From NCBI GenBank assembly GCA_029224185.1, contig CM055188.1, positions 10,556,997-10,620,996 on the forward strand: a stretch of DNA of 64,000 nucleotides, read 5' to 3'. The notes beneath the pieces are model-generated. The model worked only from the letters and a program-made list of their open reading frames with translations. It was not told the origin of the DNA and did no database searches. Shown piece after piece: positions 53,585 to 64,000 of this stretch. The stretch is from Karalla daura (Eukaryota > Chordata > Actinopteri > Chaetodontiformes > Leiognathidae). Each line of letters opens with the position of its first letter. The first letter of the stretch is position 1. The translations under genes were made by a program, and so were the position numbers.

Positions 53585-56500
53585 ATGGGGAGCCTACCTA
53601 TCCAGCCTTGTATGTTTGAGAATTTTTTTCTTTGTTTTGTCCTTTGTTTTTGTTTGTTTTCTAGATCCAGCCCACCACCCTCAAGCCATACACCAATACG
53701 TGGTGTAAGGTGCAGTTGTGACAGAGGCTCAGTGTCTGCTAGGAACGACTCTCCTGGGTCTGCTCATGCTTGGAGCCCACTGGGCCCACGTGCGTCCGCA
53801 GAGGAGAAGAGTGGTCTGTGTGGGTCTGCGAGCACTGCCACAACATAAGGACAGTGGCCTCCCAGCCCCTACTTACAAACTCTGTTGTGGGCTGAACGCT
53901 GACATCATCATCATCATCATGTCCTATTCAATGAGCTGTGTAAGGTAGGCCTAAGGCATGTGTGACATCATCACTGTCCTCATGTCAAGTGCCTGACTGA
54001 TGACATCATCAGTGCTGCACTTTGAGGCTTTGATGTCGTTCAAGGGCCATGATGATGTCACACTGTTGATGGAAATTTCAAAGGAGGGGACCAGATTGCC
54101 AACAGAAAGAGCTTTTGACATCTGGCCACTGAGTCTATGAAGGAGTCAGGCTATGTACACTTGTCTGAGCAGGTTGTAAACTACTGACACACATTGTGTT
54201 ACTTATAATTGATAAATTATTAATTTAGTGAAATATAATTCATTGTGTAATTAGCTCTAAGGTCGGTATATGGAACACAGACAAGACAGCCACTTGATGA
54301 CATAGCTATGGGGAGCCTACCTATCCAGCCTTGTATGTTTGAGAATTTTTTTCTTTGTTTTGTCCTTTGTTTTTGTTTGTTTTCTAAATCCAGCCCACCA
54401 CCCTCAAGCCATACACCAATACGTGGTGTAAGGTGCAGTTGTGACAGAGGCTCAGTGTCTGCTAGGAACGACTCTCCTGGGTCTGCTCATGCTTGGAGCC
54501 CACTGGGCCCACGTGCGTCCGCAGAGGAGAAGAGTGGTCTGTGTGGGTCTGCGAGCACTGCCACAACATAAGGACAGTGGCCTCCCAGCCCCTACTTACA
54601 AACTCTGTTGTGGGCTGAACGCTGACATCATCATCATCATCATGTCCTATTCAATGAGCTGTGTAAGGTAGGCCTAAGGCATGTGTGACATCATCACTGT
54701 CCTCATGTCAAGTGCCTGACTGATGACATCATCAGTGCTGCACTTTGAGGCTTTGATGTCTTTCAAGGGCCATGATGATGTCACACTGTTGATGGAAAAG
54801 TTCAAAGGAGGGGACCAGATTGCCAACAGAAAGAGCTTTTGACATCTGGCCACTGAGTCTATGAAGGAGTCAGGCTATGTACACTTGTCTGAGCAGGTTG
54901 TAAACTACTGACACACATTGTGTTACTTATAATTGATAAATTATTAATTTTGTGAAATATAATTCATTGTGTAATTAGCTCTAAGGTCGGTATATGGAAC
55001 ACAGACAAGACAGCCACTTGATGACATAGCTATGGGGAGCCTACCTATCCAGCCTTGTATGTGTGAGAATTTTTTTCTTTGTTTTGTCCTTTGTTTTTGT
55101 TTGTTTTCTAAATCCAGCCCACCACCCTCAAGCCTTACACCAATATGTGGTGTATGGTGCAGTTGTGACAGAGGCTCAATGTCTGCTCGGAACGACTCTC
55201 CTGGGTCTGCTCATGCTTGGAGCCCACTGGGCCCACGTGCGTCCGCGGAGGAGAAGAGTGGTCTGTGTGGGTCTGCGAGCACTGCCAAAACATAAGGACA
55301 GTGGCCTCCCAGCCCCTACTTACAAACTCTGTTGTGGGCTGAACGCTGACATCATCATCACCATCATCATGTCCTATTCAATGAGCTGTGTAAGGTAGGC
55401 CTAAGGCATGTGTGACATCATCACTGTCCTCATGTCAAGTGCCTGACTGATGACATCATCAGTGCTCACTTTGAGGCTTTGATGTCTTTCAAGGGCCATG
55501 ATGATGTCACACTGTTGATGGAAAAGTTCAAAGGAGGGGTCCAGATTGCCAACAGAAAGAGCTTTATACATCTGACCACTGAGTCTATGAAGGAGTCAGG
55601 CTATGTACGCTTGTCTGAGCAGGTTGTAAACTACTGACACACATTGTGTTACTTATAATTGATAAATTATTAATTTTGTGAAATATAATTCATTGTGTAA
55701 TTAGCTCTAAGGTCGGTATGTGGAACACAGACAAGACAGCCACTTGATGACATAGCTATGGGGAGCCTACCTATCCAGCCTTGTATGTTTGAGAATTTTT
55801 TTCTTTGTTTTGTCCTTTGTTTTTGTTTGTTTTCTAAATCCAGCCCACCACCCTCAAGCCTTACACCAATACGTGGTGTAAGGTGCAGTTGTGACAGAGG
55901 CTCAGTGTCTGTTAGGAACGACTCTCCTGGGTCTGCTCATGCTTGGAGCCCACTGGGCCCACGTGCGTCCGCAGAGGAGAAAAGTGGTCTGTGTGGGTCT
56001 GCGAGCACTGCCACAACATAAGGACAGTGGCCTCCCAGCCCCTACTTACAAACTCTGTTGTGGGCTGAACGCTGACATCATCATCATCATCATGTCCTAT
56101 TCAATGAGCTGTGTAAGGTAGGCCTAAGGCATGTGTGACATCATCACTGTCCTCATGTCAAGTGCCTGACTGATGACATCATCAGTGCTGCACTTTGAGG
56201 CTTTGATGTCTTTCAAGGGCCATGATGATGTCACACTGTTGATGGAAAAGTTCAAAGGAGGGGACCAGATTGCCAACAGAAAGAGCTTTTGACATCTGGC
56301 CACTGAGTCTATGAAGGAGTCAGGCTATGTACACTTGTCTGAGCAGGTTGTAAACTACTGACACACATTGTGTTACTTATAATTGATAAATTATTAATTT
56401 TGTGAAATATAATTCATTGTGTAATTAGCTCTAAGGTCGGTATATGGAACACAGACAAGACAGCCACTTGATGACATCGCTATGGGGAGCCTACCTATCC

Positions 56501-59500
56501 AGCCTTGTATGTGTGAGAATTTTTTTCTTTGTTTTGTCCTTTGTTTTTGTTTGTTTTCTAAATCCAGCCCACCACCCTCCAACCTTACACCAATATGTGG
56601 TGTATGGTGCAGTTGTGACAGAGGCTCAATGTCTGCTCGGAACGACTCTCCTGGGTCTGCTCATGCTTGGAGCCCACTGGGCCCACGTGCGTCCGCGGAG
56701 GAGAAGAGTGGTCTGTGTGGGTCTGCGAGCACTGCCACAACATAAGGACAGTGGCCTCCCAGCCCCGACTTACAAACTCTGTTGTGGGCTGAACGCTGAC
56801 ATCATCATCACCATCATCATGTCCTATTCAATGAGCTGTGTAAGGTAGGCCTAAGGCATGTGTGACATCATCACTGTCCTCATGTCAAGTGCCTGACTGA
56901 TGACATCATCAGTGCTCACTTTGAGGCTTTGATGTCTTTCAAGGGCCATGATGATGTCACACTTTTGATGGAAAAGTTCAAAGGAGGGGTCCAGATTGCC
57001 AACAGAAAGAGCTTTATACATCTGACCACTGAGTCTATGAAGGAGTCAGGCTATGTACACTTGTCTAAGCAGGTTGTAAACTACTGACACACATTGTGTT
57101 ACTTATAATTGATAAATTATTAATTTTGTGAAATATAATTCATTGTGTAATTAGCTCTAAGGTCGGTATATGGAACACAGACAAGACAGCCACTTGATGA
57201 CATAGCTATGGGGAGCCTACCTATCCAGCCTTGTATGTTTGAGAATTTTTTTCTTTGTTTTGTCCTTTGTTTTTGTTTGTTTTCTAAATCCAGCCCACCA
57301 CCCTCAAGCCATACACCAATACGTGGTGTAAGGTGCAGTTGTGACAGAGGCTCATTGTCTGCTAGGAACGACTCTCCTGGGTCTGCTCATGCTTGGAGCC
57401 CACTGGGCCCACGTGCGTCCGCAGAGGAGAAGAGTGGTCTGTGTGGGTCTGCGAGCACTGCCACAACATAAGGACAGTGGCCTCCCAGCCCCTACTTGCA
57501 AACTCTGTTGTGGGCTGAACGCTGACATCATCATCACCATCATCATGTCCTATTCAATGAGCTGTGTCAGGTAGGCCTAAGGCATGTGTGACATCATCAC
57601 TGTCCTCATGTCAAGTGCCTGACTGATGACATCATCAGTGCTGCACTTTGAGGCTTTGATGTCTTTCAAGGGCCATGATGATGTCACACTGTTGATGGAA
57701 AAGTTCAAAGGAGGGGTCCAGATTGCCAACAGAAAGAGCTTTATACATCTGACCACTGAGTCTATGAAGGAGTCAGGCTATGTACACTTGTCTGAGCAGG
57801 TTGTAAACTACTGACACACATTGTGTTACTTATAATTGATAAATTATTAATTTTGTGAAATATAATTCATTGTGTAATTAGCTCTAAGGTCGGTATATGG
57901 AACACAGACAAGACAGCCACTTGATGACATAGCTATGGGGAGCCTACCTATCCAGCCTTGTATGTTTGAGAATTTTTTTCTTTTTGTCCTTTGTTTTTGT
58001 TTGTTTTCTAAATCCAGCCCACCACCCTCAAGCCATACACCAATACGTGGTGTAAGGTGCAGTTGTGACAGAGGCTCAGTGTCTGCTAGGAACGACTCTC
58101 CTGGGTCTGCTCATGCTTGGAGCCCACTGGGCCCACGTGTGTCCGCAGAGGAGAAGAGTGGTCTGTGTGGGTCTGCGAGCACTGCCACAACATAAGGACA
58201 GTGGCCTCCCAGCCCCTACTTACAAACTCTGTTGTGGGCTGAACGCTGACATCATCATCATCATCATGTCCTATTCAATGAGCTGTGTAAGGTAGGCCTA
58301 AGGCATGTGTGACATCATCACTGTCCTCATGTCAAGTGCCTGACTGATGACATCATCAGTGCTGCACTTTGAGGCTTTGATGTCTTTCAAGGGCCATGAT
58401 GATGTCACACTGTTGATGGAAAAGTTCAAAGGAGGGGACCAGATTGCCAACAGAAAGAGCTTTTGACATCTGGCCACTGAGTCTATGAAGGAGTCAGGCT
58501 ATGTACACTTGTCTGAGCAGGTTGTAAACTACTGACACACATTGTGTTACTTATAATTGATAAATTATTAATTTTGTGAAATATAATTCATTGTGTAATT
58601 AGCTCTAAGGTCGGTATATGGAACACAGACAAGACAGCCACTTGATGACATAGCTATGGGGAGCCTACCTATCCAGCCTTGTATGTGTGAGAATTTTTTT
58701 CTTTGTTTTGTCCTTTGTTTTTGTTTGTTTTCTAAATCCAGCCCACCACCCTCAAGCCTTACACCAATATGTGGTGTATGGTGCAGTTGTGACAGAGGCT
58801 CAATGTCTGCTCGGAACGACTCTCCTGGGTCTGCTCATGCTTGGAGCCCACTGGGCCCACGTGCGTCCGCGGAGGAGAAGAGTGGTCTGTGTGGGTCTGC
58901 GAGCACTGCCACAACATAAGGACAGTGGCCTCCCAGCCCCGACTTACAAACTCTGTTGTGGGCTGAACGCTGACATCATCATCACCATCATCATGTCCTA
59001 TTCAATGAGCTGTGTAAGGTAGGCCTAAGGCATGTGTGACATCATCACTGTCCTCATGTCAAGTGCCTGACTGATGACATCATCAGTGCTCACTTTGAGG
59101 CTTTGATGTCTTTCAAGGGCCATGATGATGTCACACTTTTGATGGAAAAGTTCAAAGGAGGGGTCCAGATTGCCAACAGAAAGAGCTTTATACATCTGAC
59201 CACTGAGTCTATGAAGGAGTCAGGCTATGTACACTTGTCTAAGCAGGTTGTAAACTACTGACACACATTGTGTTACTTATAATTGATAAATTATTAATTT
59301 TGTGAAATATAATTCATTGTGTAATTAGCTCTAAGGTCGGTATATGGAACACAGACAAGACAGCCACTTGATGACATAGCTATGGGGAGCCTACCTATCC
59401 AGCCTTGTATGTTTGAGAATTTTTTTCTTTGTTTTGTCCTTTGTTTTTGTTTGTTTTCTAAATCCAGCCCACCACCCTCAAGCCATACACCAATACGTGG

Positions 59501-61551
59501 TGTAAGGTGCAGTTGTGACAGAGGCTCATTGTCTGCTAGGAACGACTCTCCTGGGTCTGCTCATGCTTGGAGCCCACTGGGCCCACGTGCGTCCGCAGAG
59601 GAGAAGAGTGGTCTGTGTGGGTCTGCGAGCACTGCCACAACATAAGGACAGTGGCCTCCCAGCCCCTACTTGCAAACTCTGTTGTGGGCTGAACGCTGAC
59701 ATCATCATCACCATCATCATGTCCTATTCAATCAGCTGTGTCAGGTAGGCCTAAGGCATGTGTGACATCATCACTGTCCTCATGTCAAGTGCCTGACTGA
59801 TGACATCATCAGTGCTGCACTTTGAGGCTTTGATGTCTTTCAAGGGCCATGATGATGTCACACTGTTGATGGAAAAGTTCAAAGGAGGGGTCCAGATTGC
59901 CAACAGAAAGAGCTTTATACATCTGACCACTGAGTCTATGAAGGAGTCAGGCTATGTACACTTGTCTGAGCAGGTTGTAAACTACTGACACACATTGTGT
60001 TACTTATAATTGATAAATTATTAATTTTGTGAAATATAATTCATTGTGTAATTAGCTCTAAGGTCGGTATATGGAACACAGACAAGACAGCCACTTGATG
60101 ACATAGCTATGGGGAGCCTACCTATCCAGCCTTGTATGTTTGAGAATTTTTTTCTTTGTTTTGTCCTTTGTTTTTGTTTGTTTTCTAAATCCAGCCCACC
60201 ACCCTCAAGCCATACACCAATACGTGGTGTAAGGTGCAGTTGTGACAGAGGCTCAGTGTCTGCTAGGAACGACTCTCCTGGGTCTGCTCATGCTTGGAGC
60301 CCACTGGGCCCACGTGCGTCCGCAGAGGAGAAGAGTGGTCTGTGTGGGTCTGCGAGCACTGCCACAACATAAGGACAGTGGCCTCCCAGCCCCTACTTAC
60401 AAACTCTGTTGTGGGCTGAACGCTGACATCATCATCATCATCATGTCCTATTCAATGAGCTGTGTAAGGTAGGCCTAAGGCATGTGTGACATCATCACTG
60501 TCCTCATGTCAAGTGCCTGACTGATGACATCATCAGTGCTGCACTTTGAGGCTTTGATGTCTTTCAAGGGCCATGATGATGTCACAGTGTTGATGGAAAT
60601 TTCAAAGGAGGGGACCAGATTGCCAACAGAAAGAGCTTTTGACATCTGACCACTGAGTCTATGAAGGAGTCAGGCTATGTACACTTGTCTGAGCAGGTTG
60701 TAAACTACTGACACACATTGTGTTACTTATAATTGATAAATTATTAATTTAGTGAAATATAATTCATTGTGTAATTAGCTCTAAGGTCGGTATATGGAAC
60801 ACAGACAAGACAGCCACTTGATGACATAGCTATGGGGAGCCTACCTATCCAGCCTTGTATGTTTGAGAATTTTTTTCTTTTTGTCCTTTGTTTTTGTTTG
60901 TTTTCTAAATCCAGCCCACCACCCTCAAGCCATACACCAATACGTGGTGTAAGGTGCAGTTGTGACAGAGGCTCAGTGTCTGCTAGGAACGACTCTCCTG
61001 GGTCTGCTCATGCTTGGAGCCCACTGGGCCCACGTGCGTCCGCAGAGGAGAAGAGTGGTCTGTGTGGGTCTGCGAGCACTGCCACAACATAAGGACAGTG
61101 GCCTCCCAGCCCCTACTTACAAACTCTGTTGTGGGCTGAACGCTGACATCATCATCATCATCATGTCCTATTCAATGAGCTGTGTAAGGTAGGCCTAAGG
61201 CATGTGTGACATCATCACTGTCCTCATGTCAAGTGCCTGACTGATGACATCATCAGTGCTGCACTTTGAGGCTTTGATGTCTTTCAAGGGCCATGATGAT
61301 GTCACACTGTTGATGGAAATTTCAAAGGAGGGGACCAGATTGCCAACAGAAAGAGCTTTTGACATCTGGCCACTGAGTCTATGAAGGAGTCAGGCTATGT
61401 ACACTTGTCTGAGCAGGTTGTAAACTACTGACACACATTGTGTTACTTATAATTAATAAATTATTAATTTAGTGAAATATAATTCATTGTGTAATTAGCT
61501 CCAAGGTCGGTATATGGAACACAGACAAGACAGCCACTTGATGACATAGCT
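53585..61551 (+). repeat. Array block 11: E/A runs with a 2174-bp duplication
   Basis: Units start at 53585 E, 54308 E, 55032 A, 55758 E, 56482 A, 57208 E, 57935 E, 58656 A, 59382 E, 60109 E and 60832 E. Units 56482 and 58656 share CCCCGACTTAC and CACTTTTGATGG; units 57208 and 59382 share GGCTCATTGTCTG and CTTGCAAAC; both pairs are 2174 bp apart. Units 57935 and 60832 share a shortened pyrimidine tract (TTCTTTTTGTCC). Confidence 0.88.
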
Positions 61552-64000
61552 ATGGGGAGCCTACCTATGCAGCCTTGTATGTTTGAGAATTTTTTTTTTG
61601 TTTTGTCCTTTGTTTTTTTTTGTTTTCTAGATCCAGCCCACCACCCTCCAACCTTACACCAATATGTGGTGTAAGGTGCAGTTGTGACAGAGGCTCAGTG
61701 TCTGCTAGGAACGACTCTCCTGGGTCTGCTCATGCTTGGAGCCCACTGGGCCCACGTGCGTCCGCGGAGGAGAAGAGTGCTCTGTGTGGGTCTGCGAGCA
61801 CTGCCACAACATAAGGACAGTGGCCTCCCAGCCCCTACTTACAAACTCTGTTGTGGGGTGAACACTGACATCATCATCACCATCATCATGTCCTATTCAA
61901 TGAGCTGTGTCAGGTAGGCCTCAGGCATGTGTGACATCATCACTGTCCTCATGTCAAGTGCCTGACTGATGACATCATCAGTGCTGCACTTTGAGGCTTT
62001 GATGTCTTTCAAGGGCCATGATGATGTCACACTGTTGATGGAAAAGTTCAAAGGAGGGGACCAGATTGCCAACGGAAAGAGCTTTTGACATCTGGCCACT
62101 GAGTCTATGAAGGAGTCAGGCTATGTACACTTGTCTGAGCAGGTTGTAAACTACTGACACACATTGTGTTACTTATAATTAATAAATTATTAATTTAGTG
62201 AAATATAATTCATTGTGTAATTAGCTCCAAGGTCGGTATATGGAACACAGACAAGACAGCCACTTGATGACATAGCTATGGGGAGCCTACCTATGCAGCC
62301 TTGTATGTTTGAGAATTTTTTTCTTTGTTTTGTCCTTTGTTTTTTTTTGTTTTCTAGATCCAGCCCACCACCCTCAAGCCTTACACCAAAATGTGGTGTA
62401 TGGTGCAGTTGTGACAGAGGCTCAGTGTCTGCTCGGGACCACTCTCCTGGGTCTGCTCATGCTTGGAGCCCACTGGGCCCACGTGCGTCCGCGGAGGAGA
62501 AGAGTGGTCTGTGTGGGTCTGCGAGCACTGCCACAACATAAGGACAGTGGCCTCCCAGCCCCTACTTACAAACTCTGTTGTGGGCTGAACGCTGACATCA
62601 TCATCACCATCATCTTGTCCTATTCAATGAGCTGTGTAAGGTAGGCCTAAGGCATGTGTGACATCATCACTGTCCTCATGTCAAGTGCCTGACTGATGAC
62701 ATCATCAGTGCTGCACTTTGAGGCTTTGATGTCTTTCAAGGGCCATGATGATGTCACACTGTTGATGGAAAAGTTCAAAGGAGGGGTCCAGATTGCCAAC
62801 AGAAAGAGCTTTATACATCTGACCACTGAGTCTATGAAGGAGTCAGGCTATGTACACTTGTCTGAGCAGGTTGTAAACTACTGACACACATTGTGTTACT
62901 TATAATTGATAAATTATTAATTTTGTGAAATATAATTCATTGTGTAATTAGCTCTAAGGTCGGTATATGGAACACAGACAAGACAGCCACTTGATGACAT
63001 AGCTATGGGGAGCCTACCTATCCAGCCTTGTATGTGTGAGAATTCTTTTCTTTGTTTTGTCCTTTGTTTTTGTTTGTTTTCTAAATCCAGCCCACCACCC
63101 TCAAGCCTTACACCAATATGTGGTGTATGGTGCAGTTGTGACAGAGGCTCAATGTCTGCTCGGAACGACTCTCCTGGGTCTGCTCATGCTTGGAGCCCAC
63201 TGGGCCCACGTGCGTCCGCGGAGGAGAAGAGTGGTCTGTGTGGGTCTGCGAGCACTGCCACAACATAAGGACAGTGGCCTCCCAGCCCCTACTTACAAAC
63301 TCTGTTGTGGGCTGAACGCTGACATCATCATCACCATCATCATGTCCTATTCAATGAGCTGTGTAAGGTAGGCCTAAGGCATGTGTGACATCATCACTGT
63401 CCTCATGTCAAGTGCCTGACTGATGACATCATCAGTGCTCACTTTGAGGCTTTGATGTCTTTCAAGGCCCATGATGATGTCACACTGTTGATGGAAAAGT
63501 TCAAAGGAGGGGACCAGATTGCCAACGGAAAGAGCTTTTGACATCTGGCCACTGAGTCTATGAAGGAGTCAGGCTATGTACACTTGTCTGAGCAGGTTGT
63601 AAACTACTGACACACATTGTGTTACTTATAATTAATAAATTATTAATTTAGTGAAATATAATTCATTGTGTAATTAGCTCCAAGGTCGGTATATGGAACA
63701 CAGACAAGACAGCCACTTGATGACATAGCTATGGGGAGCCTACCTATGCAGCCTTGTATGTTTGAGAATTTTTTTCTTTGTTTTGTCCTTTGTTTTTTTT
63801 TGTTTTCTAGATCCAGCCAACCACCCTTAAGCCTTACACCAAAATGTGGTGTATGGTGCAGTTGTGACAGAGGCTCAGTGTCTGCTCGGGACCACTCTCC
63901 TGGGTCTGCTCATGCTTGGAGCCCACTGGGCCCACGTGCGTCCGCGGAGGAGAAGAGTGGTCTGTGTGGGTCTGCGAGCACTGCCACAACATAAGGACAG
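61552..64000 (+). repeat. Array block 12: D-C-A2-C, last unit cut at the right window edge
   Basis: Units start at 61552 D, 62278 (C-like with CCCACCACCCTCAAG), 63005 A2 and 63731 C. The last has only 270 bp in the window and ends at ACATAAGGACAG. Unit 62278 carries the rare CATCTTGTCC also present in unit 49226, and the tail of 63005 matches the tail of 49953 (GTGCTCAC, AAGGCCCATG, TTTTGACATC). An EcoRI site lies at 63040-63045. Confidence 0.88.

Larger units (their letters stand above)
1..64000 (+). repeat. Tandem satellite/megasatellite array, ~727-bp unit, ~88 copies
   Basis: The window is a head-to-tail array with no break. The landmark ATGGGGAGCC recurs at 546, 1273, 2000, 2727, 3454, 4181, 4908, 5633 and so on to 63731, giving 87 complete intervals averaging about 726 bp, most of them 726-727. 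Length changes come from a few small indels: the CAT trinucleotide tract, GAAAAGTTC versus GAAATTTC, GTGCTGCAC versus GTGCTCAC, and the pyrimidine tract. Neighbouring units differ at scattered positions and fall into recurrent types, so this is not one unit copied by an assembly error. Both array edges lie outside the window. Function is unknown; centromeric, pericentromeric, sex-chromosome or amplified gene-fragment arrays are all possible. Confidence 0.99.

Noticed and set aside
1..64000. CRISPR array
   Set aside because: The repeats are about 727 bp and contiguous; there are no short repeats separated by unique spacers and no cas genes.
1..64000. rDNA, 5S, snRNA or histone gene cluster
   Set aside because: The unit contains no rRNA-like, Sm-site or histone-coding sequence that I can recognise.
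1..64000. Tandem LTR or other transposable element array
   Set aside because: No reverse transcriptase, transposase or gag-like frame, no terminal repeats within the unit, and no primer binding site or tRNA-like A/B boxes.
1..64000. Pure assembly artefact from repeated insertion of one read
   Set aside because: Units carry many different linked variants in structured orders (A-B-C-D, A2/E), which a simple duplication error would not create; exact copy number still needs long reads.

Overview
The whole 64 kb window is one tandem array of a roughly 727-bp repeat unit. Using the ATGGGGAGCC landmark that occurs once per unit, I find 88 landmarks between 546 and 63731. That gives 87 complete landmark-to-landmark units averaging about 726 bp, a partial unit at 1-545 and a partial unit at 63731-64000. 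All units lie head to tail in the same orientation. I see no unique sequence, no interrupting mobile element and no conventional gene. The size and homogeneity of the array, mutation concentrated at CpG sites, long pyrimidine tracts next to AG, an intron-like 68-nt stretch and AATAAA-type hexamers all point to a eukaryotic (probably vertebrate, possibly teleost fish) satellite or megasatellite. The taxonomic placement is inference; nothing in the window names the species.

Each unit has a fixed layout, illustrated with the unit at 32519-33245. It has a landmark region, then a 42-nt pyrimidine tract ending in CTAG (32557-32598). A GC-rich segment follows, with a CACGTG E-box and CpG cluster (32721-32735), then an ATC/CAT trinucleotide tract (32837-32857) and a 68-nt intron-like stretch (32882-32949). 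That stretch overlaps a perfect 18-bp inverted repeat with 8-bp arms (32933-32950). A small ORF of up to 62 codons comes next (32937-33125), then an AT-rich segment (33129-33194) that carries an AATAAA hexamer in some units. Four CRE-like octamers (TGACATCA three times, TGATGTCA once) recur in each unit.

The array has a higher-order structure. Monomers fall into types that I call A, A2, B, C, D, E and R, from linked variants in the landmark, pyrimidine tract and following 100 bp. The left end (1-13.6 kb) is E- and R-rich and heterogeneous. B, C and D monomers appear at 13.6-17.3 kb. A clean four-monomer repeat A-B-C-D (2907 bp) occurs twice in succession at 27432-33245 and decays to both sides. 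An A2/E alternation dominates 42-47 kb, C/A2 alternation 47-53.6 kb and E/A combinations 53.6-61.5 kb. Chimeric monomers and blocks of shared private variants show recent unequal exchange or gene conversion.

There is no set of genes working together here. The repeated ORFs show no convincing selection for protein: the small 3' ORF is open in about 32 tails, broken by a stop or frameshift in the rest, and the four main differences between its two open forms all change the amino acid. The most interesting possibility is that the array descends from an amplified gene fragment (the last intron and terminal exon of something) and now acts as a dense array of bZIP/E-box-like sites or as structural satellite DNA.
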